From the NCBI GenBank assembly GCA_965199945.1, contig OZ241354.1, positions 3,658,001 through 3,722,000 on the forward strand: a stretch of DNA of 64,000 nucleotides, read 5' to 3'. The position numbers and the translations under genes are program-made. Positions 10,899 to 19,276 of this stretch are shown in pieces (the first letter of the stretch is position 1; each line of letters begins with the position of its first letter). The notes below the pieces were generated by a model that saw only the letters and a list, made by a program, of their open reading frames with translations, had not been told where the DNA came from and made no database searches. Source of the stretch: VXYL01 sp965199945 (GTDB taxonomy: Bacteria > Pseudomonadota > Gammaproteobacteria > Pseudomonadales > Azotimanducaceae).

Positions 10899-11276
10899 GT
10901 GCCGGGCGCACCAGTGGCGTTGGCGCCGGCGCTTGGCTTCGGGCGCGACCGCCGGCTTCTGACGAAGCGCGAGTTCGACGCGGTGCTGCGCGCGCCGTCG
11001 CTGCGCCTGCGGCGCGGTTCCCTCGTCGCCGCCGTGCGCCCTAGCGAAGCGGCCGCCGCCAGGCTCGGCCTGATCGTCGCCAAGCGCATCCTCAAGCGCG
11101 CCGTGGACAGAAACCGAGCGAAGCGGATCATCAGGGAGTCGTTCCGGCAGCGCCGCTGCTTTCCGCCTGTGGACGTGGTGGTGCGGCTGGCGGCGCCGAC
11201 AGTCGCCCGGGCGGACGCCGAACGCCTGTTCGCGGCTCTGGAGGGCGCCATCGCCAAGCGGAAGGCGGCGTCGTGA
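10899..11276 (+). CDS. rnpA: Ribonuclease P protein component
   Basis: Protein cofactor of RNase P, which trims the 5' end of tRNA precursors. It has 125 residues with LTKREFDAVL near the N terminus and the RNR signature as KRAVDRNRAKRIIRESFR. It starts at a GTG and overlaps yidD by 4 bases (GTGA), indicating translational coupling. The N terminus is a little alanine- and proline-rich compared with E. coli. Confidence 0.95.
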   Translation: MPGAPVALAPALGFGRDRRLLTKREFDAVLRAPSLRLRRGSLVAAVRPSEAAAARLGLIVAKRILKRAVDRNRAKRIIRESFRQRRCFPPVDVVVRLAAPTVARADAERLFAALEGAIAKRKAAS

Positions 11277-11563
11277 GGGCATGGCCGTCGCCGGCCGCGG
11301 CGCGAGCGAAGGTCGCCAAGCTCCTGGCCGCAGTCCTGTCTGGCGGTCTGCGCGCGTACCAGATCGGCATCAGCCCGTTGCTGGGCCAGCACTGCCGCTT
11401 CCACCCGACGTGCTCGCGCTACGCGCTGACGGCCATCCGCCAGCACGGGCCGTGGCGCGGCCTGCTGCTGGCGGCGCGAAGACTGTCGCGCTGCCATCCC
11501 TGGCATCCCGGCGGCGTCGATGCCGTGCCGGAACCGGCCTCAGCCCTCGGGGGCAAGGGATAA
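11273..11563 (+). CDS. yidD: Membrane protein insertion efficiency factor YidD
   Basis: Small membrane-associated protein of the UPF0161 family that aids YidC-dependent insertion. It has 96 residues with the conserved YQIGISPLLGQHCRFHPTCS block, cysteines included, and the RLSRCHPWHPGGVD ending. It is coupled to rnpA through GTGA, and yidC begins three bases after its stop. Confidence 0.93.
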   Translation: MRAWPSPAAARAKVAKLLAAVLSGGLRAYQIGISPLLGQHCRFHPTCSRYALTAIRQHGPWRGLLLAARRLSRCHPWHPGGVDAVPEPASALGGKG

Positions 11564-11566
11564 GCG

Positions 11567-13261
11567 GTGCCTTCGACTGAGATACAGCGCATCGTGCTGC
11601 TGGTGCTGCTCGGCGTCGTCGGCTACTTGCTGGTCTACAACTGGACCCAGGACTACGGCAACACGCCGACACCGCCGGCGGAACAGGCGCAGACCACCCC
11701 GGCGGCGCCGCTTCCAGACGCGGGCGTGACGCACGCGCCAGCGCTGGCGGACGACGTGCCGGGCGAGGAGTTGTCGAGTTCGGCCGCCCCCAGTTCGACG
11801 GCGCTGCCAGTCGCCACCATCGAACCGGAGCTGGTGCGGGTGCGCACGCCGGTGCTCGACCTCGCCATCGACCTCGACGGCGGCGACGTCGTCGGCCTGC
11901 GCCTGCCCGCCTACCCGACCGAGGTTGGTTCCGCCGTGCCGCTGACGCTGCTCGCCCGCGGCCCCGGTCACGTCTACATCGCCCAGAGCGGGCTGACGGG
12001 CCGCGACGGCCTGGATAAGGCCGGTTCGCGCCCGCGCTATGTGGCGGAGGCGTCCGACTACGAGATCGACTCCGGTTCGCTCGTCGTGGCGCTGCGCCAT
12101 GAGACGGACGACGTGGCCCTGGTCAAGCGCTTTACGTTCACGGCCGAGAGCTACCTGATCGATGTCGAATACGAAATCGCGAACCGCGCCTCGGCGCCGT
12201 TCCAAGGGCGCCTCTTCGCGCAACTGAAGCGCGACGGGGGGCGGCCAGACGAAGACGGCGGCATGAGCATGGGGCCGCGGCCCTACGTCGGGCCAGCCTT
12301 CACCACGCCGGAATCGCGCTACGAGAAGGTGGACTTCGAGGACCTCGACGAAACGCCTTTCCGGGTGGAGGTCGAAGGCGGCTGGAGCGCCATTCTCCAG
12401 CACTACTTCATCGCCGCCTGGATAGGCGCTGAAAACGAAGTGAACGCTTACAACGGTAGGCGTTTGGGCGACGGCAACTACGCGGTCGGATTCGTCGGCC
12501 CGGACATCGCGGTGCCGCCGGGCCAGACGGCCGTGGTCGGTGCCAAGCTCTACGCCGGTCCGAAGATCCAGAAGAACCTCGAAGCCGCCGCGCCCAACCT
12601 CTACCTCACGGTGGACTACGGCTTGCTGTGGTGGCTCTCGGTGCCGCTCTTCTACGTGCTCGACAACATCCACGCGGTGGTGGGGAACTGGGGCGTGGCC
12701 ATCATCCTGCTCACGCTGGCCGTCAAGCTGCTCCTCTATCCCCTCGCCTCCGCCGGCTTCCGCTCGATGGCGAAGATGAAGCAGGTGATGCCGCAGGTGC
12801 AGCGGCTGCGCGAACGCCATGCCGGCGACCGCAACAAGATGTCCCAGGAGATGATGGCGCTCTACAAGAAGGAGGGCGCCAATCCGCTCGGCGGCTGTCT
12901 GCCGCTGCTGCTGCAGATGCCGGTCTTCTTCGCGCTCTACTGGGTGCTCTACGAGAGCGTGGAACTGCGCCAGGCGCCGTTCATCTTCTGGATCGAGGAC
13001 TTGGCGGTGCGCGACCCGTGGCTGGTGCTGCCGCTGCTCTACGGCGCGTCGTTCTTCGTCATGCAGCTCATGCAGCCGCCGCCGGCCGATCCGATGCAGG
13101 CGAAGGTGATGAAGATGATGCCGATCCTGTTCACCGTGCTGTTCGTGTTCTTTCCCGCCGGCCTGGTGCTGTACTGGCTGGTCAACAACATCCTCTCGCT
13201 GGCGCAGCAGTGGTACATCACGCACCGCATCGAGAAGGAGGCCGCAGCGAAGGCCGCGTAG
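11567..13261 (+). CDS. yidC: Membrane protein insertase YidC
   Basis: Inner-membrane insertase that works with or without SecYEG; 564 residues, the length of gram-negative YidC (E. coli 548). An N-terminal transmembrane helix (IVLLVLLGVVGYLLVYNW) is followed by a low-complexity linker, a large periplasmic domain (about residues 90-340) and the five-helix core, including GGCLPLLLQMPVFFALYWVL. The GTG start gives this N-terminal anchor immediately. It is the last gene of the rpmH operon. Confidence 0.96.
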   Translation: MPSTEIQRIVLLVLLGVVGYLLVYNWTQDYGNTPTPPAEQAQTTPAAPLPDAGVTHAPALADDVPGEELSSSAAPSSTALPVATIEPELVRVRTPVLDLAIDLDGGDVVGLRLPAYPTEVGSAVPLTLLARGPGHVYIAQSGLTGRDGLDKAGSRPRYVAEASDYEIDSGSLVVALRHETDDVALVKRFTFTAESYLIDVEYEIANRASAPFQGRLFAQLKRDGGRPDEDGGMSMGPRPYVGPAFTTPESRYEKVDFEDLDETPFRVEVEGGWSAILQHYFIAAWIGAENEVNAYNGRRLGDGNYAVGFVGPDIAVPPGQTAVVGAKLYAGPKIQKNLEAAAPNLYLTVDYGLLWWLSVPLFYVLDNIHAVVGNWGVAIILLTLAVKLLLYPLASAGFRSMAKMKQVMPQVQRLRERHAGDRNKMSQEMMALYKKEGANPLGGCLPLLLQMPVFFALYWVLYESVELRQAPFIFWIEDLAVRDPWLVLPLLYGASFFVMQLMQPPPADPMQAKVMKMMPILFTVLFVFFPAGLVLYWLVNNILSLAQQWYITHRIEKEAAAKAA

Positions 13262-13276
13262 GCGGGGCGACGAACC

Positions 13277-14602
13277 GTGCCTGAAGAACCGCCGCGCCGG
13301 GAGACCATCGCCGCCGTCGCCACGCCGCCCGGCCGCGGCGGCATCGGCGTGGTGCGCGTTAGCGGACATGATCTGGCGACGATGGCGACGGCGCTGCTCG
13401 GCCAAGTGCCGCGTCCGCGCCATGCCCTGCTTGCGGACTTCCGCGATGCCGACGGCAGCGCACTGGATCGCGGCCTCGCCTTGTACTTCCGCGCTCCCCA
13501 TTCGCTGACGGGCGAGGACGTGCTGGAGCTGCAAGGCCACGGCGGGCCGGTGGTGATGCAGCGTCTTCTGGCGCGCGCTTGCGAACTCGGTGCGCGCTTG
13601 GCGCGGCCCGGCGAGTTCACCGAGCGCGCCTTCCTGAACGACAAGATCGACCTGGCCCAGGCCGAGGCGGTGGCCGATCTCGTGGACAGCGCGTCCCAGC
13701 GGGCGGCGCGTTCGGCCATGCGCTCCTTGAGCGGCGAGTTTTCGGAGCGCGTTGGCGCAATCGACAAGCTGCTGCTCGATGCCCGAGTGCATGTGGAAGC
13801 GGCGATCGATTTCGCCGAGGAGGAGATCGACTTCCTCGCCGATTCGGCGCTCGCCGAGCGACTCGACGCCATCGCCAGCGCCTTGGACGCGCTAATGGCC
13901 GAATCGCGCCAGGGGCGGGTGTTGCGCGACGGCCTCGACGTGGTAATTGCCGGTGCGCCCAACGTGGGCAAGTCGAGCCTGCTGAACCGGCTGCTGGCGG
14001 AGGACCGCGCCATCGTCACGGACATTCCAGGCACGACCCGCGATTTGCTCTCGGCGGACATCGAGATTCACGGCATTCCCGTGCGCCTCACGGATACCGC
14101 TGGCTTGCGGGAAGGCGGCGACGTGGTGGAGGCGCTCGGCATCGAACGGGCGCGGGAGGCGATGGCCAAGGCGGACCTCGTGCTTGCCGTTGAAGACGAC
14201 TGCTGCGCGAGTTCGAGCGCCGAGACAGAGGACGACCGCCGGCTGTTGGTGAGGAACAAGGTGGATCTGACGAACCGGCCGGCCGGCGAAGGCGCAAACG
14301 GCGAAGTGCGCGTGTCGGCGCTCACCGGTGCCGGTCTCGACGCGCTGCGACGACGAATCGCCGAAATCGCCGGCGTCGCGCCGGAAGGCGGGCTGTTTCT
14401 GGCACGGGAGCGCCACCTCGCAGCACTCGCGGGTGCCGCTTCCGCCTTGGCCGACGCCCGGGCGAGGGTCGCCGAAGGGGCCGGCGACCTGGCGGCCGAA
14501 GACTTGCGGCTGGCACAGAGCAGGCTAGGAGAAATCGTCGGCGCCACCAGCGTGGACGACGTGCTGGGCGCGATCTTCAGCGGCTTCTGCATCGGCAAAT
14601 GA
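13277..14602 (+). CDS. mnmE: tRNA uridine-5-carboxymethylaminomethyl(34) synthesis GTPase MnmE
   Basis: GTPase that with MnmG modifies the wobble uridine (cmnm5U34). It has 441 residues: an N-terminal folate-binding domain (RGGIGVVRVSG), a helical domain and an inserted G domain with GAPNVGKS, DIPGTTRD, DTAGL and NKVD. It ends in FCIGK, the conserved C-terminal Cys motif. Its stop codon overlaps the first bases of a 45-bp palindromic element (14601-14645). mnmG follows 160 bases on. Confidence 0.96.
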   Translation: MPEEPPRRETIAAVATPPGRGGIGVVRVSGHDLATMATALLGQVPRPRHALLADFRDADGSALDRGLALYFRAPHSLTGEDVLELQGHGGPVVMQRLLARACELGARLARPGEFTERAFLNDKIDLAQAEAVADLVDSASQRAARSAMRSLSGEFSERVGAIDKLLLDARVHVEAAIDFAEEEIDFLADSALAERLDAIASALDALMAESRQGRVLRDGLDVVIAGAPNVGKSSLLNRLLAEDRAIVTDIPGTTRDLLSADIEIHGIPVRLTDTAGLREGGDVVEALGIERAREAMAKADLVLAVEDDCCASSSAETEDDRRLLVRNKVDLTNRPAGEGANGEVRVSALTGAGLDALRRRIAEIAGVAPEGGLFLARERHLAALAGAASALADARARVAEGAGDLAAEDLRLAQSRLGEIVGATSVDDVLGAIFSGFCIGK

Positions 14603-14645
14603 GCCCTCAGCTGGGGAGGGCGAGGGGCTTGCCCTTCGCATGAAA
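14601..14645 (-). repeat. Palindromic element, copy A, between mnmE and mnmG
   Basis: The reverse complement of this 45-base stretch matches 15331-15375 at 42 of 45 positions. It contains a hairpin (CGAGGGGC, loop TT, GCCCTTCG) and abuts the mnmE stop codon. It lies where the mnmG -35 region is expected. The partner copy is in the opposite orientation inside mnmG. Confidence 0.8.
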
Positions 14646-14659
14646 GAGCCCGCACGGCC

Positions 14660-14665
14660 TATAAT
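14660..14665 (+). promoter_or_regulatory. -10 element of a probable mnmG promoter
   Basis: A perfect TATAAT lies about 100 bases before the mnmG GTG. No good -35 is seen at 16-18 bases; that position falls at the end of palindromic element copy A, so the element may have replaced or altered it. Confidence 0.45.
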
Positions 14666-14762
14666 CGCGGCGTTCAATCGAAACCGCTGCCGCCGCGAAG
14701 CCGAGGGCGCGGTTCGTCGATCGTTTGCAGCGATCGCCAAGAGGAACCCGCGAGAGCCGACC

Positions 14763-16706
14763 GTGAACCATCCACAACGCTTTGATGTCGTCGTTGTTGG
14801 CGGCGGCCACGCCGGCACCGAGGCCGCCCTTGCCGCGGCGCGGATCGGCGCGTCCACGCTGCTGCTGACCCAGAGCGTCGACACCATTGGCCAAATGTCC
14901 TGCAATCCGGCCATCGGCGGCATCGGCAAGTCGCACTTGGTGCGTGAAATCGACGCCCTGGGCGGCGCCATGGCCGTGGCGACGGATCGGGCGGCGATCC
15001 AAGTGCGAACCCTGAACGCGAGAAAGGGCCCGGCCGTGCAAGCCACCCGCGCCCAAGCGGATCGGGCGCTCTACAGGAGCGCGGCGCGGGCGTTGGTGGA
15101 AAGCCAAGAGAATCTGGCCGTGTTTCAGCAGTCCGTCGTCGATCTCCACGTCGTTGGAAACCGCGTTCGGGGCGTCGACACGCAGCTGGGAATCCGCTTC
15201 GAAGCGGATCGCGTGGTGCTGGCGACCGGCACCTTCCTCGGCGGGCGCATCCACGTCGGACTCGCCAATCAGGCGGGCGGGCGCGCCGGCGATGCGCCGG
15301 CCAATGCTCTGGCGGAGCGTCTGCGGGCGTTTTCATGCGAGGGGCAAGCCCCTCGCGCACCCCAGCTGAGGGCTCTGCGCGTCGAACGCCTCAAGACCGG
15401 CACGCCGCCGCGCATCGACGGCCGCAGCGTCGACTTCGGCGTGATGGAACAGCAGCCCGGCGATTCGCCGCGCCCGACGATGTCGTTCCTGTCCACGCCG
15501 GATGTCCACCCGCGGCAGGTGCCGTGCCACATCACGCACACCAACCGCGAAACCCATGCCGTCATCCGCGCCGGCCTTGAACAATCGCCGATGTTCACCG
15601 GCGCAATCGAGGGCGTCGGGCCCCGCTATTGCCCGTCCATCGAGGACAAGGTGGTGCGCTTCGCCGACCGCGACGCGCACCAGGTGTTCGTGGAGCCGGA
15701 AGGACTGGAGACCCACGAGCTCTATCCCAACGGCATCTCCACGAGCCTGCCGTTCGACGTGCAGCTGACCGCCGTGCGCACCATCCGTGGCTTCGAGAAC
15801 GCCCACGTTACGCGCCCGGGCTACGCCATCGAGTACGACTTCTTCGATCCGCGGGATCTGCAGCCGACGCTGGAGACGCGCTGCATCGACGGGCTGTACT
15901 TCGCCGGCCAGATCAACGGCACCACCGGCTACGAGGAAGCCGCCGCCCAAGGCCTGCTTGCGGGGGCCAACGCGGCCCTCGCGGCAGCCGGCAAGCAGCC
16001 CTGGTCGCCGGCGCGCTTCGACGCCTACATGGGCGTGCTGGTCGACGACTTGGTGACGCTCGGCGTCAACGAGCCGTACCGCATGTTCACCAGCCGCGCC
16101 GAGTACCGGCTGCGCCTGCGCCAGGACAACGCCGACCTGCGGCTGACGCCGAAGGGCCGCGAACTCGGCCTCGTCGACGATGCCCGCTGGCGGGCGTTTT
16201 CGGCCCGAAAGAAGGCAGTCGAGGACGGCAAGCAGCATTTGGCGAGCCAGCGGGCGAACCCGGGAACCGACCTTGCCCGCGCCGTGGAAACGGCCAGCGG
16301 CGAGCGCTTGGCGACGGCCGTCTCCCTCTACGACTTGCTCAAGCGCCCCAGCGTCGATGCGGCCGCCATCGCCTCCGCCCAGCGTCTCGCCGGCATTGCG
16401 CCGCTTCCCGACGCGGTGCTTGGGCAGTTGGAAATCGAGGCGAAGTACGCTGGCTACATGGCCCGCCAGGACGACGAGATCGCCGAGGTCAAGGCCAACG
16501 AGCAGCTGCCCTTGGGGGCGGACTTCGACTACGGCGACATCGCCGGCCTTTCGAACGAGCTGAAGGAAAAGCTGGCGGCGCGGCGTCCGGGCACGGTCGC
16601 GCAGGCCGCCCGCGTGCCTGGCGTGACACCGGCGGCGCTGTCGCTGCTGACGATCCACGCGAAACGAGACGCAGCGCAACGGCGGGAGCGCCGCGCTGCC
16701 GGTTGA
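14763..16706 (+). CDS. mnmG: tRNA wobble-uridine modification enzyme MnmG, carrying an in-frame repeat insertion
   Basis: FAD-dependent partner of MnmE; 647 residues against 629 in E. coli. Landmarks are the FAD motif VVVVGGGHAGTEAALAAAR, SCNPAIGGIGKSHLVREIDALGG, LKTGTPPRIDGRS and GQINGTTGYEEAAAQGL. Where relatives run directly from the RLR segment to RVGRLKTGTPP, this protein has about 15 extra residues (190-205, FSCEGQAPRAPQLRA). They are encoded by palindromic element copy B. I chose the GTG at 14763, where the flavoprotein N terminus begins; upstream in-frame starts add 41 unrelated residues. It overlaps the region encoding rsmG. Confidence 0.95.
   Translation: MNHPQRFDVVVVGGGHAGTEAALAAARIGASTLLLTQSVDTIGQMSCNPAIGGIGKSHLVREIDALGGAMAVATDRAAIQVRTLNARKGPAVQATRAQADRALYRSAARALVESQENLAVFQQSVVDLHVVGNRVRGVDTQLGIRFEADRVVLATGTFLGGRIHVGLANQAGGRAGDAPANALAERLRAFSCEGQAPRAPQLRALRVERLKTGTPPRIDGRSVDFGVMEQQPGDSPRPTMSFLSTPDVHPRQVPCHITHTNRETHAVIRAGLEQSPMFTGAIEGVGPRYCPSIEDKVVRFADRDAHQVFVEPEGLETHELYPNGISTSLPFDVQLTAVRTIRGFENAHVTRPGYAIEYDFFDPRDLQPTLETRCIDGLYFAGQINGTTGYEEAAAQGLLAGANAALAAAGKQPWSPARFDAYMGVLVDDLVTLGVNEPYRMFTSRAEYRLRLRQDNADLRLTPKGRELGLVDDARWRAFSARKKAVEDGKQHLASQRANPGTDLARAVETASGERLATAVSLYDLLKRPSVDAAAIASAQRLAGIAPLPDAVLGQLEIEAKYAGYMARQDDEIAEVKANEQLPLGADFDYGDIAGLSNELKEKLAARRPGTVAQAARVPGVTPAALSLLTIHAKRDAAQRRERRAAG
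15331..15375 (+). repeat. Palindromic element, copy B, inserted in frame in mnmG
   Basis: This 45-base element contains a perfect 9-bp stem (GCGAGGGGC / GCCCCTCGC) with a two-base loop. It matches the inverted copy at 14601-14645 at 42 of 45 positions. Its length is a multiple of three and it adds a 15-residue insert without breaking mnmG. This resembles the known behaviour of Rickettsia palindromic elements, although the sequence is not one I recognise. Confidence 0.85.
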
Positions 16707-16758
16707 TCCAGAGCGGGAGCGCAGCGAGGCGCTCGACAAGCTCGACGCCTTCGAGGCG

Positions 16759-17298
16759 TTGCTCCGGCGCTGGAATCGGCACTGCGGTCTGGTCTCCCGC
16801 GGCGACCTGCCGCGGCTGCGCGAACGCCATGTGCTGGACAGTCTGGCGCTGCTGCCGTGGTGGCAGGGGCGGCTCGCGGATGTCGGCAGCGGCGGCGGAT
16901 TCCCCGGCCTGCCGCTGGCGCTCGCCCGGCCGCAGAGAGAAGTGGTGCTGATCGAGCGCAGCGTGCGCAAGTGCCTCTTTCTGCGCCAGGCCGTCATCGA
17001 ACTGGCCTTGGCGAACGTCGCCGTGGTCAATGCGGACGTGGCGCGCTACAGGCCAAGCGAGCCGTTCGCCACGGCCGTCGCGCGGGCGGTCGCGCCGCCG
17101 GCGCAAGCGTGGCGCCTGCTGCGGCCGCTTCTGGCGCCGGACGGCACGGCGTTGCTGCAATCGCGTGCGTCGCTCGCCGAGACGACTTTCGAAGGTGGCA
17201 CAATCCATGACGCGCGGCAGCTTGGGGCTGGCTGGGTGACGGCGGTGCGCGTTGACCGCGCGGGCGACAGGCGAGGGAGCGAGTGCCACGGCGGATAG
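16759..17298 (+). CDS. rsmG: 16S rRNA (guanine-527-N7)-methyltransferase RsmG
   Basis: SAM-dependent methyltransferase of 16S rRNA. The SAM motif is DVGSGGGFPGLPLA near residue 40, preceded by RHVLDSLALLPW and followed by ERSVRKCLFLRQ. From the TTG at 16759 the product is 179 residues, about 25-30 short of typical RsmG at the N terminus. The same frame continues upstream through rsmG-like sequence (PERERSEALDKLDAFEALL) to near 16699 without an ATG, GTG or TTG. Translation may therefore begin at a rarer codon such as CTG at 16696, overlapping mnmG. The 3' end overlaps parA by 16 bases. Confidence 0.88.
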   Translation: MLRRWNRHCGLVSRGDLPRLRERHVLDSLALLPWWQGRLADVGSGGGFPGLPLALARPQREVVLIERSVRKCLFLRQAVIELALANVAVVNADVARYRPSEPFATAVARAVAPPAQAWRLLRPLLAPDGTALLQSRASLAETTFEGGTIHDARQLGAGWVTAVRVDRAGDRRGSECHGG

Positions 17299-18077
17299 CC
17301 ATCGCGAACCAGAAGGGCGGGGTCGGCAAGACGACCACCGCCGTCAACTTGGCCGCGGCGTTGGCCGCCGACGGGGCGCGAACGCTGCTCGTGGACCTGG
17401 ATCCCCAGGGCAACGCCACGATGGGCGTCGGCATCGACAAGAACGCGCTCGACGAAGGCCCAGGCCCGCAAGGCGGCGCGCAGGAGTGGCTGGCCGAAGG
17501 CGCGTCCTTCGAGGCGGTGGCGCGGGAGACGCCGGCCGGCCTCACCGTCGTGGCGGCAAACCGCGATCTGACCGCGGCGGAAGTCTCGCTGCTCTCTGCG
17601 CCGGATCGCGGCTCGCGGCTGCGTTCGCGCCTCGACGGCGCCGACGCCGCGTTCGATTTCGTCATCATCGACTGCCCGCCGTCGCTGAACGTGCTCACCT
17701 TGAGCGCGCTGGTGGCGGCGGACGGCGTGCTGATCCCCATGCAGTGCGAGTACTACCCGCTCGAGGGCCTCACCGGGTTGCTGCTGACGCTGCGCGCCGT
17801 TCGGCAGCGCGGCAATCCGCAACTGGCCATCGAGGGCATCCTGCGCACGATGTACGACCCGCGCAACCGCTTGAGCCGCGACGTCTCGCGCCAGCTCCTG
17901 AAGCACTTCGGCGACCAGGTGTTCCGCACCGTCATTCCGCGCAACGTCAAGCTCGCGGAAGCCCCCAGCCACGGCCTGCCGGCGACGCTCTTCGACCCGC
18001 GCTGCCGTGGCGCGCGCGCCTATCGGGCGCTGGCCGTCGAAGTCGCACGGCGCGCGAAGACGCACAATGGCGCTTGA
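17283..18077 (+). CDS. parA: Chromosome partitioning ATPase ParA (Soj)
   Basis: Deviant Walker A ATPase that drives ParB-parS complexes along the nucleoid. It has 264 residues and begins directly with MPRRIAIANQKGGVGKTTTAVNLA, the KGGVGKT motif, without an N-terminal HTH, as in chromosomal Soj-type proteins. The Walker B-like block FVIIDCPPSL is near residue 127. It overlaps rsmG at its start and parB by 11 bases at its end. Confidence 0.95.
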   Translation: MPRRIAIANQKGGVGKTTTAVNLAAALAADGARTLLVDLDPQGNATMGVGIDKNALDEGPGPQGGAQEWLAEGASFEAVARETPAGLTVVAANRDLTAAEVSLLSAPDRGSRLRSRLDGADAAFDFVIIDCPPSLNVLTLSALVAADGVLIPMQCEYYPLEGLTGLLLTLRAVRQRGNPQLAIEGILRTMYDPRNRLSRDVSRQLLKHFGDQVFRTVIPRNVKLAEAPSHGLPATLFDPRCRGARAYRALAVEVARRAKTHNGA

Positions 18078-18942
18078 GGCGGGCGGCGTGGCGGCGAGCA
18101 AGAGCGGCCTGGGCAAGGGGCTCGACGCGCTGCTGCCGGAGGCGATGGCCGGCGTCGATTCGTCCCTCGGCCCCACGGAACTGCCCATCGACCAGCTGCA
18201 CCGCGGCGCCCACCAGCCGCGCACGCGATTCCGCCCGGAGAGCATCGACGAGCTGGCGCAATCCATTCGCGCCCAGGGCGTCATCGAACCCATCATCGTG
18301 CGCCCGCGCCAGGCTGGCGGCTTCGAAATCGTCGCCGGCGAACGGCGCTGGCGGGCCGCCCAGCGGGTCGGCTTGGAGCGGCTTCCCGTGGTCGTGCGCG
18401 ACGTGGACGACCGCCAGGCCGTCGTCTTGGCGCTGGTGGAGAACATCCAGCGCGAGGACCTGAACCCCGTCGAAGAAGCCCAAGCCCTAAAGCACCTCCT
18501 CGGTGAGCAAGGACTCACTCACGAGGAACTCGCGGAGACCGTGGGCAAGTCGCGCACGGCGGTCACCAACGCGCTGCGCCTGCTCAACCTCGCGCCGCCG
18601 GTGCGCGAACTGCTCGAGGAAGGCGCGTTGGAAATGGGCCACGGCCGGGCGCTCTTGCCGCTGCCGCAGGAGGATCAGGAAGGCGCGGCGCGCCGCGTCG
18701 TGGCCGGGCAGCTCTCGGTGCGTCGAACGGAAGCCTTGGTGAAGCAGTTGCTCGCCGGGCCGACGCCGCCGGCCGAGCCGGACGGCGACGTGCGCCGCCT
18801 GGAGCGGACCTTGAGCGAACGCCTGGGCGCGCCGGCGTCCATCAGAGCCGGACGCGGCGGCAGCGGCCGGATCGTCATCCGCTACGGCAGCCTCAACGAG
18901 TTGGACGGCTTACTCGCCCGTCTGGGAATGCGGAACACCTAA
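18067..18942 (+). CDS. parB: Chromosome partitioning protein ParB (Spo0J)
   Basis: CTP-dependent DNA clamp that loads at parS. It has 291 residues. The N-terminal GLGKGLDALL motif (ParA-stimulating in the family) is near residue 12, and the CTPase motifs QPRTRF and GERRWRAAQR follow. NIQREDLNPVEEAQAL and the HTH around KSRTAVTNALRLLNL come next, then a C-terminal dimerisation domain. The ATG at 18067 is chosen because this N-terminal motif starts there. Its targets are most likely the two parS sites in recF. Confidence 0.95.
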   Translation: MALEAGGVAASKSGLGKGLDALLPEAMAGVDSSLGPTELPIDQLHRGAHQPRTRFRPESIDELAQSIRAQGVIEPIIVRPRQAGGFEIVAGERRWRAAQRVGLERLPVVVRDVDDRQAVVLALVENIQREDLNPVEEAQALKHLLGEQGLTHEELAETVGKSRTAVTNALRLLNLAPPVRELLEEGALEMGHGRALLPLPQEDQEGAARRVVAGQLSVRRTEALVKQLLAGPTPPAEPDGDVRRLERTLSERLGAPASIRAGRGGSGRIVIRYGSLNELDGLLARLGMRNT

Positions 18943-19037
18943 AGCGGCGTATTCGCGTACCGGGGGAACAGCTTGGACCGCGTCACTGGCTGACAGGCCC
19001 GTTCGGCGCCCGGGGAGCGCAGGAAGGTTGGACGCGG

Positions 19038-19220
19038 CTACTCGCGGGCGTTCGGCGTCGCGTTGCCGAGGATGCTGCGCCAGCCGCGGGACAGGCCGCG
19101 GGGCCAGTGGAACTCCACCTGCACGTCGAAGCGCACCGTCGCCTCGAAGCCGAGGGCGTCGGTGGCGACGAGGATGATCTGCGCCGTCCCTTCGCTGGCC
19201 AGTTCGGGCTGCACTGGCGC
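19038..19220 (-). pseudogene. 3' remnant of a gene for an Ig/cadherin-like repeat protein
   Basis: The last roughly 60 codons before the stop at 19038 read as the end of an extracellular beta-sandwich protein. GTAQIILVATDALGFEATV resembles the closing strands of cadherin or Ig-like repeats, followed by SRGWRSILG. Upstream the frame runs into the Rpn-family gene in a different phase, and its translation becomes low-complexity. I infer that the 5' part was lost when the Rpn gene or flanking DNA arrived. The original function cannot be recovered. Confidence 0.4.
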
Positions 19221-19276
19221 GCGCGACGAGCGCAAGCCCTGAACGCCTGGCGCCCTTAAGGCGGAGTCGTCCTGCG

